DNA of 64,000 bases from contig NZ_LXYI01000017.1 in assembly GCF_001650875.1 (NCBI RefSeq), positions 124,001 to 188,000 on the forward strand, given 5' to 3'. The stretch comes from Sulfitobacter sp. EhC04. Its GTDB lineage: Bacteria; Pseudomonadota; Alphaproteobacteria; Rhodobacterales; Rhodobacteraceae. This document shows, in pieces, positions 42,189-51,702 of the stretch (its first letter is position 1; every line of letters begins with the position of its first letter). A program made the translations under genes and the position numbers. The notes beneath the pieces are model-generated. The model worked only from the letters and a program-made list of their open reading frames with translations. It was not told the DNA's origin and searched no databases.

Positions 42189-44501
42189 ATGTCTTCGGAT
42201 CGCTTTACGATTTTAAAAACACCGCTGCCCGACCGCGACGGCGAACCCGCGCTTCTGTTCGCGAAGATGAGCGGCGAGGACGCAATTTCCTCGCCCTTCC
42301 GGTTCGAGTTGACGTGTCATACCTCCGACCCCGATATCGTTGCCAACGACCTGCTGGGGGAACCCGTCAGCGTAGACGTGCTGCGGGCGGGTACAACCGA
42401 CGAATACCGATATTTTCACGGGCTGGTCGACGAATTCTCGTTTCAGGATCTCAGCGTCAGCGAAGGGTTCTATGTCTACCGCCTGGTGCTGCGCCCGGCG
42501 GTATGGTTTCTGGGTCGGCAGTTCGACAACCGCATCTTTCAGCACAAAAGCGTGCCCGAGATCGTCGAGGAGGTGCTGGGTGAGGCTGGCGTCACCGACT
42601 ACAGGCTGGACCTGACCGGAAGCTATCCCAAGCGGGAATACTGCGTGCAATACGGCGAATCCAACCTTGCTTTTGTGCAACGGCTGCTCGAACACGAGGG
42701 AATATTCTACTACTTCGAATTTGAAGACGGCAAACATGTCATGGTCATTGCCGACGCCAGCGGCGATCTGGCACCGGTCGGAGATGTGTCAGAGATCAAA
42801 TATGAACCCGATGCGTCGGTAATTCACCGTAATGTCGGTATCCTGACCGGCATGCGGCGCAGCGACGAGGTGGTGACCGGTGCCTATGCGCAAACCGACT
42901 ATGACTTCGAGGCCCCCTCGTCCGATTTGATGGCGCTGTCGGAAATGCTCAAGGAACATACCCTCGACGATGCGGAGCAGTACAGCTATCCCGGCACCTA
43001 CATCGACCACGGGCGCGGCAAGGATCTGGCAGATATCCGGCTTACAGCCCGTCAGGTCCCGGCACACAATGTTCACGCCGTGTCGACAGAGGCGCTGCCG
43101 ATGGCCGGGGCGATGTTCAAGATAACCGGTGCCACGCGCGAGGCCGAGAATGACAAGTTCTTTGTGCGGGCAATGACATTTGAGGTCGTCGATGCCAATT
43201 ATTCGGCTGGCGACAGCCGCACGGAAACATCCGGGTTTGTCGCCCACTACAGCCTTTTCCCGCTGTCAGTACCGTTCCATCCCCCCTACGTAACGCCGCA
43301 TCCGCGCATGCGCGGGCCGCAGACGGCAGTGGTGGTCGGCCCCGCAGGCGAAGAGATTCATACCGACAAACATGCCCGTGTGAAGGTGCAATTCTACTGG
43401 GACAGGCTGGGCGGCGACGACGAAAGTTCATCCTGTTTCGTGCGGGTCAGCGCAGCCTGGGCAGGATCGGGATGGGGGTTCATCCAGATCCCCCGGATCG
43501 GACAGGAAGTGATCGTGGATTTTCTGGAAGGCGACCCGGATCAGCCGATCATCACCGGCCGGGTGTACAACGCCGAACAGATGCCGCCCTATGATCTGCC
43601 TGCAAATGCCACGCAATCGGGGTGGAAATCTAATTCTTCGCCCGGCGGCGGAGGTTGGAACGAGCTGCGTTTCGAGGACAAGGCCGGGTCGGAAGAGGTC
43701 TATTTCCAAGCACAGAAGGACCATAACGAACTGGTCAAGAACAACGAGGCGCGTCACATCGGCAATGATTTCAGCGAAGAAGTTGTCAATGACGCGACCC
43801 AATGGGTGGGCCACGACCGGACTGAGTCGGTGGACAACAACAAATCCACCACCGTCGGCATCGACCGGACCGTCAGCATCGGCAACAACGACACGGAATC
43901 GGTGGGGGTGGACAGGTCGCTTTCTGTCGGGTCGAACGAGACCATCAGTGTCGGTTCCAATTCGACCGAGACGATAGGTGCCAATCACACCCAGACCGTG
44001 GGCATGAACCAGGCGGTTACCGTTGCTGTCGCCCGCGTTGACTCTGTGGGTGCGGCGGAAACCCGGACCGTGGGCGCGGTCCAGACCAATACCATCGGTG
44101 CCTCGCGCAGTGTCACTGTTGGTGCCGGTCAGGATCATACGGTCGGGGCCGGGGACAGTTGGACCATCGCTGCGGATCAGAAAGTGGAGATCGGGGCCGC
44201 TCAGTCGGTTGAAATCGCGGCGGACCAATCGGTCAAGGTGGGCGGCAGCATGGCCGAGGCGGTTGCCAAGGATAAATCCGCCACGATCGGGGAAAACCAG
44301 AGCATCGAAGTCGGCAAGGCCATATCTATCAAAGCGGGAGACGAGATCACTCTGGTCTGCGGCGATGCCAAGTTCCAGATGAAAAAGGACGGGACCATTG
44401 TGATCGAGGGCAAGGATATCACGATCAAGGCCAGCGGCGATATCTTTGAAAAGGCGGGCGGTGATATCACCCAGAAAGGCAGCAAGATCAACATGAACTG
44501 A
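42189..44501 (+). CDS. vgrG: T6SS spike protein VgrG (TssI)
   Basis: 770 residues. The gp27-like base covers about 1-370 (KMSGEDAISSPFRFELTCHT; QYGESNLAFVQRLLEHEGIF; YYFEFEDGKH), followed by the OB-fold gp5-like domain (HARVKVQFYWDRLGGDDESS; GWGFIQIPRIGQEVIVDFLE) and GDPDQPIITGRVYNAE. From about residue 535 to 700 a repetitive beta-helix needle follows with many VGxxxTxxVGxN units. The end (DITIKASGDIFEKAGGDITQ) has no additional effector domain. Preceded by AAAGGAGACCC. Effectors probably load through the DUF4150 or other tip proteins. Confidence 0.95.
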   Translation: MSSDRFTILKTPLPDRDGEPALLFAKMSGEDAISSPFRFELTCHTSDPDIVANDLLGEPVSVDVLRAGTTDEYRYFHGLVDEFSFQDLSVSEGFYVYRLVLRPAVWFLGRQFDNRIFQHKSVPEIVEEVLGEAGVTDYRLDLTGSYPKREYCVQYGESNLAFVQRLLEHEGIFYYFEFEDGKHVMVIADASGDLAPVGDVSEIKYEPDASVIHRNVGILTGMRRSDEVVTGAYAQTDYDFEAPSSDLMALSEMLKEHTLDDAEQYSYPGTYIDHGRGKDLADIRLTARQVPAHNVHAVSTEALPMAGAMFKITGATREAENDKFFVRAMTFEVVDANYSAGDSRTETSGFVAHYSLFPLSVPFHPPYVTPHPRMRGPQTAVVVGPAGEEIHTDKHARVKVQFYWDRLGGDDESSSCFVRVSAAWAGSGWGFIQIPRIGQEVIVDFLEGDPDQPIITGRVYNAEQMPPYDLPANATQSGWKSNSSPGGGGWNELRFEDKAGSEEVYFQAQKDHNELVKNNEARHIGNDFSEEVVNDATQWVGHDRTESVDNNKSTTVGIDRTVSIGNNDTESVGVDRSLSVGSNETISVGSNSTETIGANHTQTVGMNQAVTVAVARVDSVGAAETRTVGAVQTNTIGASRSVTVGAGQDHTVGAGDSWTIAADQKVEIGAAQSVEIAADQSVKVGGSMAEAVAKDKSATIGENQSIEVGKAISIKAGDEITLVCGDAKFQMKKDGTIVIEGKDITIKASGDIFEKAGGDITQKGSKINMN
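43790..44260 (+). repeat. Degenerate VGxxxTxxVGxN coding repeats of the VgrG needle
   Basis: About fifteen to twenty consecutive short units such as VGIDRTVSIGNND, VGVDRSLSVGSNE, IGANHTQTVGMNQ are visible in the protein. They are coding repeats of the triple-stranded beta-helix, not a DNA repeat with independent function. Confidence 0.7.
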
Positions 44502-44510
44502 TGCCTGTCG

Positions 44511-44981
44511 TCAGGCCCCAAAAAGGCGCGTGATCACCGCTTCCGGCCCTTCCGGGGGGGCCCCGCGTTGCCAGAGGGCGGGCGGTGCCAGCGCAGGTGC
44601 CCCGGATTGCGGTGACGGGATGTCGGCCAAGCCAGCAATAAGGTCATCGGCGGACCTGGCATTCCGCAACACGGAACATACCTGATTTGCCCAACGGTCC
44701 GCTTCAGCCAGAGCCGCGGCATTCAAACCGGCACATGCCGCTATTGGAAAGGCACGATCTGCCGCATCCCGGCTTGGCAAAATACACAACAGCAAATCGC
44801 CATTTGGCCCCTTGATGACCCCCCGTAACCCTTCCGCGGGCCAAAGATCAGGCTTCGCCGCATGCTGCGACAGTTTCGCGGTCAGGAACCGATCCAGAAC
44901 AGGCCGCACCCCAGGCTCCAGCCCGCGGGCGATAAAGTCCCCGGCAGCAGGCAGCTTGCCAAAAAATCCGGTTTTCGGCTG
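44511..44981 (-). CDS. tagF: T6SS accessory protein TagF
   Basis: About 156 residues. The family starts with KTGFFGKLPAAGDFIARGL, followed by VLDRFLTAKLSQ, GLRGVIKGPNGDLLLCILPS, DRAFPIAACAGLN and a C-terminal Pro-rich end. The start is probably the GTG at 44981, nine bases past the tssM stop; an ATG at 45170 lies inside tssM in a different frame and adds non-family sequence. TagF represses T6SS assembly post-translationally in Pseudomonas and Agrobacterium, in concert with Fha and PppA. It is the last gene of the tss operon and convergent with vgrG. Confidence 0.85.
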   Translation of the reverse strand, partial: QPKTGFFGKLPAAGDFIARGLEPGVRPVLDRFLTAKLSQHAAKPDLWPAEGLRGVIKGPNGDLLLCILPSRDAADRAFPIAACAGLNAAALAEADRWANQVCSVLRNARSADDLIAGLADIPSPQSGAPALAPPALWQRGAPPEGPEAVITRLFGA

Positions 44982-44989
44982 CACCGCGT

Positions 44990-47900
44990 TCAGAATCCGC
45001 GCGGGCAGCTGAAGCCCGAGAACATCGTCAAGTCGAACGGGTTTTCGACCGAGTTGGCCCGCAGGTTGAACTGCGCCGCATATTGCCCCGCAGCAAGCGA
45101 CAGGTTGAACACCTCTGGCAGGGGTGTCTTTGACAGCCGCCCCTTGCGGATCAACCGCAGGAACGCCCAACTGCCTGTTTCGGACGTGATCAGTTCGGCG
45201 GTGCCATCGACCGGCGCGAAGGTCAGCGTGATCATGTTGGTGCCGTCCGGCCCCGGCCAGGTCATCGGCGTCGGCCGCGCCGCCGCGTTGAAGTAACTTA
45301 GCACCTGACCATCGACGTTCAGCGTGACCCGGCTGGCATTGCCGCTTAGATCCTTGGGTTCAAGGTTGAAGGCCATGACCGGACCCGCGCCGCCCGGAAA
45401 AAGCGCGTCGCGCATGGAACGGGCGTTTTCAAAGGGCCGCAACAGACTGGCGTCCAGCCCGAAATCCGACCGCCACTGCCAGGGGCGCACGGTGGTGTCG
45501 ATATAGGCCAGCAAATGACTGTCGATGTAGGTGTCGATCAGCCCGCCACGCCCGAACAGGCGTGAGAAATCCAGCGTGTTCACGTCGATCTGGCTGGATT
45601 GATCAAACGGATACCGCCCCGATGTGGCAGAGACGCAGAATGGCATGACGTCGGCCCGCCATCTGGCGTTAAGCTGGGCAATCACCGCCTCGCGGGTCAC
45701 GCTGATGGTGTCACCGGCGATGCCCGCGATCCAGTCGTCGATAGGGTCCGGCAGGCCGTCCGCTTCATTCGCGATGGCCCCGGTCAGTTGCGGCAGCCCC
45801 CCCCGTGCCAGCAGCGCCGCCTGTGGATCCGGGCTGGCCGCGACTGTCTGCATTTCGTTCGACAGCGCCGTCAGGGCGGCAACGGCATCGTCCAGCAGCG
45901 GCGGCTGGCCATCGACTTCTTCTACGGTGTTGCGGATCGGGGCGAAATGCTGTGACACGGGTGTTCCGGGGGGATCTGGCGGTGGCCCTGCGTCACCGCC
46001 GCCAGCACCGAGGATCCGGTTACCCTTTTTCACCAGCTTGCCGATTTTCCCCAGTTTCGACGCCGCCCGCAGTCCGGCAGCCTTGGCTGCATCGTTGCCG
46101 CCCTCGCCTTCCTGCACGACCCGTGCCAGATGGGTGTCCTCAACAACCGCCAGCAAAAGCCGTTTCAAAGCGCTGTCGGCAGAAGCGAGATCCTTGAGGT
46201 TCTGTCGCGCCTGCACCAGATTGCCGATTGGCGTCAAGCGGATGTCCCGCAGGAACCCGTCCCATTGGGCAATGAAATCATCGTAATAGAGCTTGAGGAT
46301 ATCCGTCTCCAACGTCTCGGTATCGGCTTCACTGCTTTCGGCGCAGCCACCGGCGAATACGGCGCGATCCAGCGTCGCCTGCCCCGCCACGACGGGGACC
46401 AAAGGCAGGACGGCGTCGTGAAATCCCTTGTAGGTAAAGGCACCTGGCAGGCCAACGCGCAGGGTCTTTTCAGACAGACGGGTCAGGACACGCGTGCCGT
46501 TCGGGCCGGTTTTTTCGGCCGGAATCCAGTCGGGCAATCCGGCCACCGAGGGATCGGCGCGGAGGCTGCGGTAGGCGCGCACGGCCAGAGGAATGGTGCA
46601 GATGCTTTCAAGGGCGACCGAAATCAGCGCAGGGTCGGGCTCGATCTTGTTCTCTTCACGCGCCATGCGGGCCAGTGCGTTCAACTGATGGTCGACCGCC
46701 TCGTCGGTTGGAAAGGGGTTGATCGGGGCAAAGTCGGGCAACACGGTCTGCCACCAGAGCCCAAGGAAATCCTCGTCGTAGGGGGCCTTGCCGGTCAGCA
46801 TCTGATAGGATTTCAGCGCGCCCAGCAGGAATTCGGGATCGCGGCTGTGCCGCCACATCGTCGCTTCCAGCAAGGCGACCATGCGCGGCTCAAGGATGTT
46901 GCGCAGCGTGTGGTCATAGGTCATGCGCTGGACCTGCGCCAATTCCGGCTCCGCTGTCGGTCCAAGGGCCGTCAACGGTCCGCCCGCGACATCCGTCGAG
47001 GCCACCAGCGTTTCATTCGCCGCCTCAAGCGCCAGATTGAGGTCAAGCGGATCGGTGGGGGCTTGCCGCGCGGCGACGTTTGACAGTCGCGCGGAGAGCG
47101 CCGTCAGCTGCCGTTCCTGGTCCGTCAGCCCGCCGGAATAGCGCAGGTAGGAAAACAGGAACAACGTGCCAAGAATCATTGTAACCAACACCGATCCGGC
47201 CAGTGTGCCACGCCAGATCCAGCGGCGGCGTTCCTCCGCGCGCGGGTCAAAGCGGCCAAGACCCGCCTCGGGGAAAATCACATCGGTCAGCAGATTGCGC
47301 AGGAAAAACGACCGCTTTTCGCCGTGGCGGCGCGTCTCGGTCTGTGGCGGGGTCAGGCCCAGCGAACTGACGATGCCTGCCAGCATCCGGTCAATGGGCG
47401 ATCCTTCCTGAGTGGCGGAGGTAAAATAATAGCCGCGCAACCAGGGGCTTTCCTCGTACCGGCTTTCGCCAAAAACAGCCTCGATCAACACCTTGAGCGG
47501 GCCCGTCAACTGATCCATCTGCGACGGGAAACGGAACACTTCGGCGCGTCCCGAAAGCGGCAGATCATCCGATATGCGTGCAACCAGACGTTCCTCCATC
47601 GCCACTTGCAGCACCTGCGCCTCGCGTTCGACGGTGACGGTATCGACCCGGTCGGCCGTGGGCAGCGTGGCACCCCAGACCTGTTCGCGTTCGCGCGAAT
47701 TCAGATCGCCGAAGAACGCCTCGAACCCCGGCACCAGATCAGCCTTGGTGATCATGAGGTAGACCGGCAGGTTCATCTCAAGCTCTTCGCGCAGTTCCGT
47801 CAGGCGTTTGCGTATCTCGCGGCCATGTTCGCGGATCGACACGTCGTCGCCTGCCAGTTCCTGCACCGACAGGGTCAGGATGACCCCGTTCAGCGCCCGG

Positions 47901-48535
47901 CGCCCGCGGTGTTTCTCAAGCAGCTTCAGGAATCCCTTCCATTCTGCCGCATCCGCATCCGGGTCGCTTTGCTGCTGAACGTACCGCCCGGCAGTGTCGA
48001 TCAGCACTGCGTCCTCGGTAAAGAACCAATCGCAGTTGCGGGTGCCGCCGATGCCTTTCAGATCGTCGGAAAGGTCGATTGGGAAATGCAGACCGGACTG
48101 GCGCAGCGCGGTGGTCTTGCCCGTGCCGGGTGGCCCGATGATCAGATACCACGGCATGTCGCGCAGAAACTTGCGCCCGCCCAGCTTCGAGCGTTTCATC
48201 TGTTCAAGGATGTCCTGAAACTTGGCATTCACCTCGGCGATGTTTTCCTCTCCGGGGGCCACCTGCGCATCGGGTGGCGGCGCGGCCAGTTCCGACACAA
48301 AGGCGCGGTTGGCGCGGGCGGCGCGCAACTGGCGGATCAGCATCGACAGCAGCCACAGAATGATGATCACGCCGATCACCACGATACGCACCATGTCAGA
48401 GGCCAGCGGGGCGGCATCGCCAACGCTGATCAGGGGGCCATAGAGCCAGATCAGCGTGCATAGGACGGCGATGCCGATGAAGGTCCACAGCATGCGGGAA
48501 AACAGGATGCTCAGTATCTTTTTCAGAAATCCCAT
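44990..48535 (-). CDS. tssM: T6SS inner-membrane complex protein TssM (IcmF)
   Basis: 1181 residues, normal length. Two membrane helices near 12-32 and 48-68, a cytosolic NTPase domain with Walker A IIGPPGTGKTTALRQSG (Gly-Lys-Thr at 139-141) and Walker B AVLIDTAGRY (about 176-185), and a third helix near 440. The periplasmic domain covers the rest (YPFDQSSQIDVNTLDFSRLF; SWAFLRLIRKGRLSKT) ending FSGFSCPRGF. With TssL and TssJ it forms the trans-envelope complex. Three bases separate it from tssL. The ATPase motifs are intact, unlike the hybrid protein at 39569. Confidence 0.96.
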   Translation of the reverse strand: MGFLKKILSILFSRMLWTFIGIAVLCTLIWLYGPLISVGDAAPLASDMVRIVVIGVIIILWLLSMLIRQLRAARANRAFVSELAAPPPDAQVAPGEENIAEVNAKFQDILEQMKRSKLGGRKFLRDMPWYLIIGPPGTGKTTALRQSGLHFPIDLSDDLKGIGGTRNCDWFFTEDAVLIDTAGRYVQQQSDPDADAAEWKGFLKLLEKHRGRRALNGVILTLSVQELAGDDVSIREHGREIRKRLTELREELEMNLPVYLMITKADLVPGFEAFFGDLNSREREQVWGATLPTADRVDTVTVEREAQVLQVAMEERLVARISDDLPLSGRAEVFRFPSQMDQLTGPLKVLIEAVFGESRYEESPWLRGYYFTSATQEGSPIDRMLAGIVSSLGLTPPQTETRRHGEKRSFFLRNLLTDVIFPEAGLGRFDPRAEERRRWIWRGTLAGSVLVTMILGTLFLFSYLRYSGGLTDQERQLTALSARLSNVAARQAPTDPLDLNLALEAANETLVASTDVAGGPLTALGPTAEPELAQVQRMTYDHTLRNILEPRMVALLEATMWRHSRDPEFLLGALKSYQMLTGKAPYDEDFLGLWWQTVLPDFAPINPFPTDEAVDHQLNALARMAREENKIEPDPALISVALESICTIPLAVRAYRSLRADPSVAGLPDWIPAEKTGPNGTRVLTRLSEKTLRVGLPGAFTYKGFHDAVLPLVPVVAGQATLDRAVFAGGCAESSEADTETLETDILKLYYDDFIAQWDGFLRDIRLTPIGNLVQARQNLKDLASADSALKRLLLAVVEDTHLARVVQEGEGGNDAAKAAGLRAASKLGKIGKLVKKGNRILGAGGGDAGPPPDPPGTPVSQHFAPIRNTVEEVDGQPPLLDDAVAALTALSNEMQTVAASPDPQAALLARGGLPQLTGAIANEADGLPDPIDDWIAGIAGDTISVTREAVIAQLNARWRADVMPFCVSATSGRYPFDQSSQIDVNTLDFSRLFGRGGLIDTYIDSHLLAYIDTTVRPWQWRSDFGLDASLLRPFENARSMRDALFPGGAGPVMAFNLEPKDLSGNASRVTLNVDGQVLSYFNAAARPTPMTWPGPDGTNMITLTFAPVDGTAELITSETGSWAFLRLIRKGRLSKTPLPEVFNLSLAAGQYAAQFNLRANSVENPFDLTMFSGFSCPRGF

Positions 48536-48538
48536 CGC

Positions 48539-49888
48539 TCAGACCTTCTTTTGCAGGACGATCTCTACCCTGCGGTTGCGGGCGCGGCCCTCTTTGGTGT
48601 CGTTGCCGGCGATGGGTTCGTGGTGCGCCTTGCCTTCGGAGGCGACCAGATCGGCGGGCACCCCGGCCTGCACCAGGATGTCAGCGATGGTTTTGGCGCG
48701 GGCCTCGCTCAGCCCCTGGTTCGACTGGAACGGATTGGACCGCTGGACCGGGACGCTGTCAGTATGGCCGATAACGCGCACCTGTCCGATGAACTCCTGA
48801 TTTTCGATGATGACCTTGGCAATCGACGCGATCAGCGGCCCATAGCCGTCGTTCAAATCCGCCTTGGCGGACCGGAACACTTCGGGGTTGGATCCCTGCA
48901 CAACAACCACGGCGATGGACACGTCCTCGCGCCCGGTCAGGGCCGAGGCGGTGTCCTTGGGCGCAGCTTCGGCAAAGAGCGGCAGCAGTTCCAGCACCAG
49001 CGGTTCGATGGTCAGTTTCGGCGTGTCGAGCGTTTCGATCACCGGGCGAAAGATTTCCGCCCGTTCCGGCGGCGGCAGAACGCCTGCCAGCGTATAAAGC
49101 TGTTCGCCCCGCGCCGAAAGCCGCATGCCGAGCCCGACGTAGATGGCTGTGATCAGCGCAATGGCAATCAGCCCGATGGACCATAGTGGCACGATGAACC
49201 GAGCGGGTGTATCGTCGGCGACAACGCCGCGCCAATGCGGCGCAAGCGGCGCATCCTCGGCGTCGCGGTCGCGCAGCAGGCGCGCCATCTGCGTGCGCAG
49301 CTGCGACAGCGCCGCCTCGCCCCCGGCACCCGAAACCCGGTGTTTGCCGCGAAACCCCAGCGACAGGCACAGGAACGCCAGCTCCAACAGCTCGGGGTCG
49401 CGTTCGGGATATCGCATCAGTTCCTCGATCAGATCGAAGAACCGCTCGCCCGCGTCCACGTTGCCATAGAGCGACACCACAAGCGGCATGCGTGGCCAGC
49501 CCGACCTGCCGCCCCACGGTGTATTCAGCGAAATGTCATCCAGCAGTGCAGCGACGAACCACGCGCCCTGATCGGCACGCGACAGCGGTACGCCCGAGGA
49601 CACCGCATTGTCGCGCGCGTAGGTCAGGTTATCCAGCAGCCGCGCCCGCAGGATGTCCGGTTCTTCCGGCGCTATCGCGTCTTCCAGTTCGGGGGCGAGC
49701 CCCAGCAGCGGCGCAAAGGCGTTAACAAAGGGATTATCGTTGGCGCGGGGATCGCGAAGACGCGCCTCGATCCCCGGTGTCGATCCCGGATTGGCAGCGG
49801 ATCTCCTGGGTTGCGCGTCACGCTTGACGGGCCGTACCCGCGTGCGGCCCGCGTCGTTTTCCAGCCCAAAGGGATCATCACCATTCAT
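48539..49888 (-). CDS. tssL: T6SS protein TssL with C-terminal OmpA domain
   Basis: 449 residues. A disordered tail of about 50 residues precedes the DotU domain (NPFVNAFAPLLGLAPELEDA; GAWFVAALLDDISLNTPWGG; RFFDLIEELMRYPERDPEL; LCLSLGFRGKHRV). One membrane helix at about 231-253 (FIVPLWSIGLIAIALITAIY) leads to a periplasmic region ending in an OmpA peptidoglycan-binding domain (VRVIGHTDSVPVQRSNPFQS; GLSEARAKTIADIL; EGRARNRRVEIVLQKKV). This evolved-TssL layout removes the need for a separate TagL. Four bases lie between it and tssK. Confidence 0.95.
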   Translation of the reverse strand: MNGDDPFGLENDAGRTRVRPVKRDAQPRRSAANPGSTPGIEARLRDPRANDNPFVNAFAPLLGLAPELEDAIAPEEPDILRARLLDNLTYARDNAVSSGVPLSRADQGAWFVAALLDDISLNTPWGGRSGWPRMPLVVSLYGNVDAGERFFDLIEELMRYPERDPELLELAFLCLSLGFRGKHRVSGAGGEAALSQLRTQMARLLRDRDAEDAPLAPHWRGVVADDTPARFIVPLWSIGLIAIALITAIYVGLGMRLSARGEQLYTLAGVLPPPERAEIFRPVIETLDTPKLTIEPLVLELLPLFAEAAPKDTASALTGREDVSIAVVVVQGSNPEVFRSAKADLNDGYGPLIASIAKVIIENQEFIGQVRVIGHTDSVPVQRSNPFQSNQGLSEARAKTIADILVQAGVPADLVASEGKAHHEPIAGNDTKEGRARNRRVEIVLQKKV

Positions 49889-49892
49889 AGCG

Positions 49893-51227
49893 TCACCGGT
49901 TTACCGCATAGCAGTCGATTTCAGGTTCCTTCGCCAGATTGCCCGCGACACCCAGCACGAAACCCGGTGCCTCAGCCAGCGACGCGAAATGTTCGGATGT
50001 CCGGTCAAGTTCCAGGCACAGCCGGTCGCCGTCATAGGGTATTTCGCGCGGCTGCGAATTCAGCGGCTTGAGCGGTATGCCCGTCAGCTTGGACGTCCAG
50101 AGCGCATCGAAATCGTCGGCGGCCCCGACGGTCGCCTGATCGACAAAAATCTTGCGCAGCATCGCCTCGGACATGTCGCCACCGATGCGCAGCACGATGC
50201 GGTTTTTTGCGATGATGTTCGGGTTGTCGATCCGCACTGTCCATATGTTGTCGGAATGGCGGCTGACCTTGAGCGCGCGGGCCTTGGGTTCGACATGCCG
50301 CAGGCTCAGGACAAGCGACCGCAAGGTGTCGGCCAGCGTGGTAAAGGCAACCTGCGGATCAAGGTGATCGTAGTGGGGCAGATCACCCAGCCTGCGGGCA
50401 GATGCGCCGTAGGTTGCAAGTTGTCCGGCCAGTCCCGACAGTTCCAGAAACAGCGTCGAGGGGTGGATGTTATCCTGCGCGGCCAGATGTGCCAGCCGTT
50501 GTCTGGCGCGATTGGCGGCCTCCAGGATCAACAGGTTCTCCATCGACGCGCCCGACCCGCCCAGCACCATCGCGCCATGTGCTTCGGCGATCCGGTCAAG
50601 GCCCGCAACAAGTTCCTTGAGCAGCTGTCCGTACCAGGTCACCGCCTCGATCCGCAGTGCGGGGGCCAGAAACCCCGGGTCAATGGCAACCGCACCTTCC
50701 GCCGTCAGCCCTTCGATTCGGGTGATCGGCAGGGTTGAATATCCGGCCGTCTCGTCACCAGGCAGCAACAGGCGCGGCGCAGCGCGGGCGACCTCGATCT
50801 CTGACGGATCAGCCCCCTCCCGGATCGCATCGCGCGCCGTGATGAAACCACCCCGCCACCGCATGCCGGATGGCGTCGCATGGGCCGCGTCGATTTCCGA
50901 TGCCCCGGCACTTTCGGCAGGCAGCCCAAGCGACACCAGACCTGCCGCCGTGTCCGCCGTGACGGTAACCGGCGCAATGTCGACGCTGTGATCCGGAACC
51001 GAGAGAAAGGTGCCGTCAGGCAGGATCGCCTCTGCCGCCAGCAGTGCGACCTGTCCCGCTTCGAGCGCAACAGGGTCGATTTCGATGCGGCCAAAGCCGA
51101 CGCTTTGCAGCGGCATGGCATCGACGGCCCGGCGCACCAGCCATTCGGTGTGCCGGTCCTGCTGTTGCAGGTGCTGGGTGCGCAGGAACAATCCCTCGGA
51201 CCAGACGACCTTGTTTCTGTCAGTCAT
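49893..51227 (-). CDS. tssK: T6SS baseplate protein TssK
   Basis: 444 residues. The N-terminal shoulder domain starts with KVVWSEGLFLRTQHLQQQDR, nearly the family signature. The middle region (GQLLKELVAGLDRIAEAHGA) and the C-terminal head (LRLGGD-like IVLRIGGDMSEAMLRKIFVD) complete the fold, ending in FASLAEAPGFVLGVAGN. TssK trimers link the baseplate to TssL/TssM. The start follows tssJ by 15 bp. Confidence 0.95.
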   Translation of the reverse strand: MTDRNKVVWSEGLFLRTQHLQQQDRHTEWLVRRAVDAMPLQSVGFGRIEIDPVALEAGQVALLAAEAILPDGTFLSVPDHSVDIAPVTVTADTAAGLVSLGLPAESAGASEIDAAHATPSGMRWRGGFITARDAIREGADPSEIEVARAAPRLLLPGDETAGYSTLPITRIEGLTAEGAVAIDPGFLAPALRIEAVTWYGQLLKELVAGLDRIAEAHGAMVLGGSGASMENLLILEAANRARQRLAHLAAQDNIHPSTLFLELSGLAGQLATYGASARRLGDLPHYDHLDPQVAFTTLADTLRSLVLSLRHVEPKARALKVSRHSDNIWTVRIDNPNIIAKNRIVLRIGGDMSEAMLRKIFVDQATVGAADDFDALWTSKLTGIPLKPLNSQPREIPYDGDRLCLELDRTSEHFASLAEAPGFVLGVAGNLAKEPEIDCYAVNR

Positions 51228-51242
51228 TGACGGTCATGCCTT

Positions 51243-51701
51243 TCAAACGGTGTTCATCGCGATGCCGCCCGAACCGACGCTGATCATCAGGCCCTGATCG
51301 GCTGCGGGTGCGGCGATCTTCTTGCGCACAGTCTTGCCGGTGGGGGATCGGAATCCGGCGGTAACGCCAATCACCGTCGCACCCGGCTGCACCGCAATCA
51401 TCCTGGACACGACGGCACCTGGGGCCAGCACGATCTGATCCGCCTTGATCAGTTCTCCACCGATTGCAGCCTGCGGGTTTTGTAGCGCAAAGATATCAGC
51501 CGTGTCGAAATTGCCCGACCCGGACATTTGCAGCACGGTCAGCGTCACCGGGCGGTCCGATCCGTCCGGTCCGGTGTTCATGCCCGCCTGCGCCTGGGCA
51601 CTGATGCTCAGCACCGGGGCTGCGGATTCCATGCAGCCCGACAGGGACAATGCCCCTATGGCGCTGCCGCTTAGCAGGAAAGTACGGCGTTCGATAATCA
51701 T
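51243..51701 (-). CDS. tssJ: T6SS outer-membrane lipoprotein TssJ
   Basis: 152 residues, start at 51701. The N-terminus ERRTFLLSGSAIGALSLSGC has a lipobox (LSGC) and a twin-Arg like RRTFLL segment. The mature domain shows TLTVLQMSGSGNFDTADIFA, ELIKADQIVLAPGAVVSRM and the C-terminal VGVTAGFRSPTGKTVRKKI-type strands of TssJ (VIGVTAGFRSPTGK). It joins TssM in the periplasm. An upstream in-frame ATG (51842) lies inside tagH and is unlikely. Confidence 0.9.
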   Translation of the reverse strand: MIIERRTFLLSGSAIGALSLSGCMESAAPVLSISAQAQAGMNTGPDGSDRPVTLTVLQMSGSGNFDTADIFALQNPQAAIGGELIKADQIVLAPGAVVSRMIAVQPGATVIGVTAGFRSPTGKTVRKKIAAPAADQGLMISVGSGGIAMNTV

Positions 51702-51702
51702 G

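Noticed and set aside
43790..44260. CRISPR-like or satellite repeat
   Set aside because: The repeated units are coding, degenerate at DNA level and belong to the VgrG needle.
44982..45170. Start of tagF at the ATG 45170
   Set aside because: It would overlap tssM by about 180 bp and add sequence unlike the TagF family, whose homology begins just after the GTG at 44981.
47324..48463. 379-codon open frame on the plus strand
   Set aside because: Antisense to the tssM ATPase domain, with no motif of its own.
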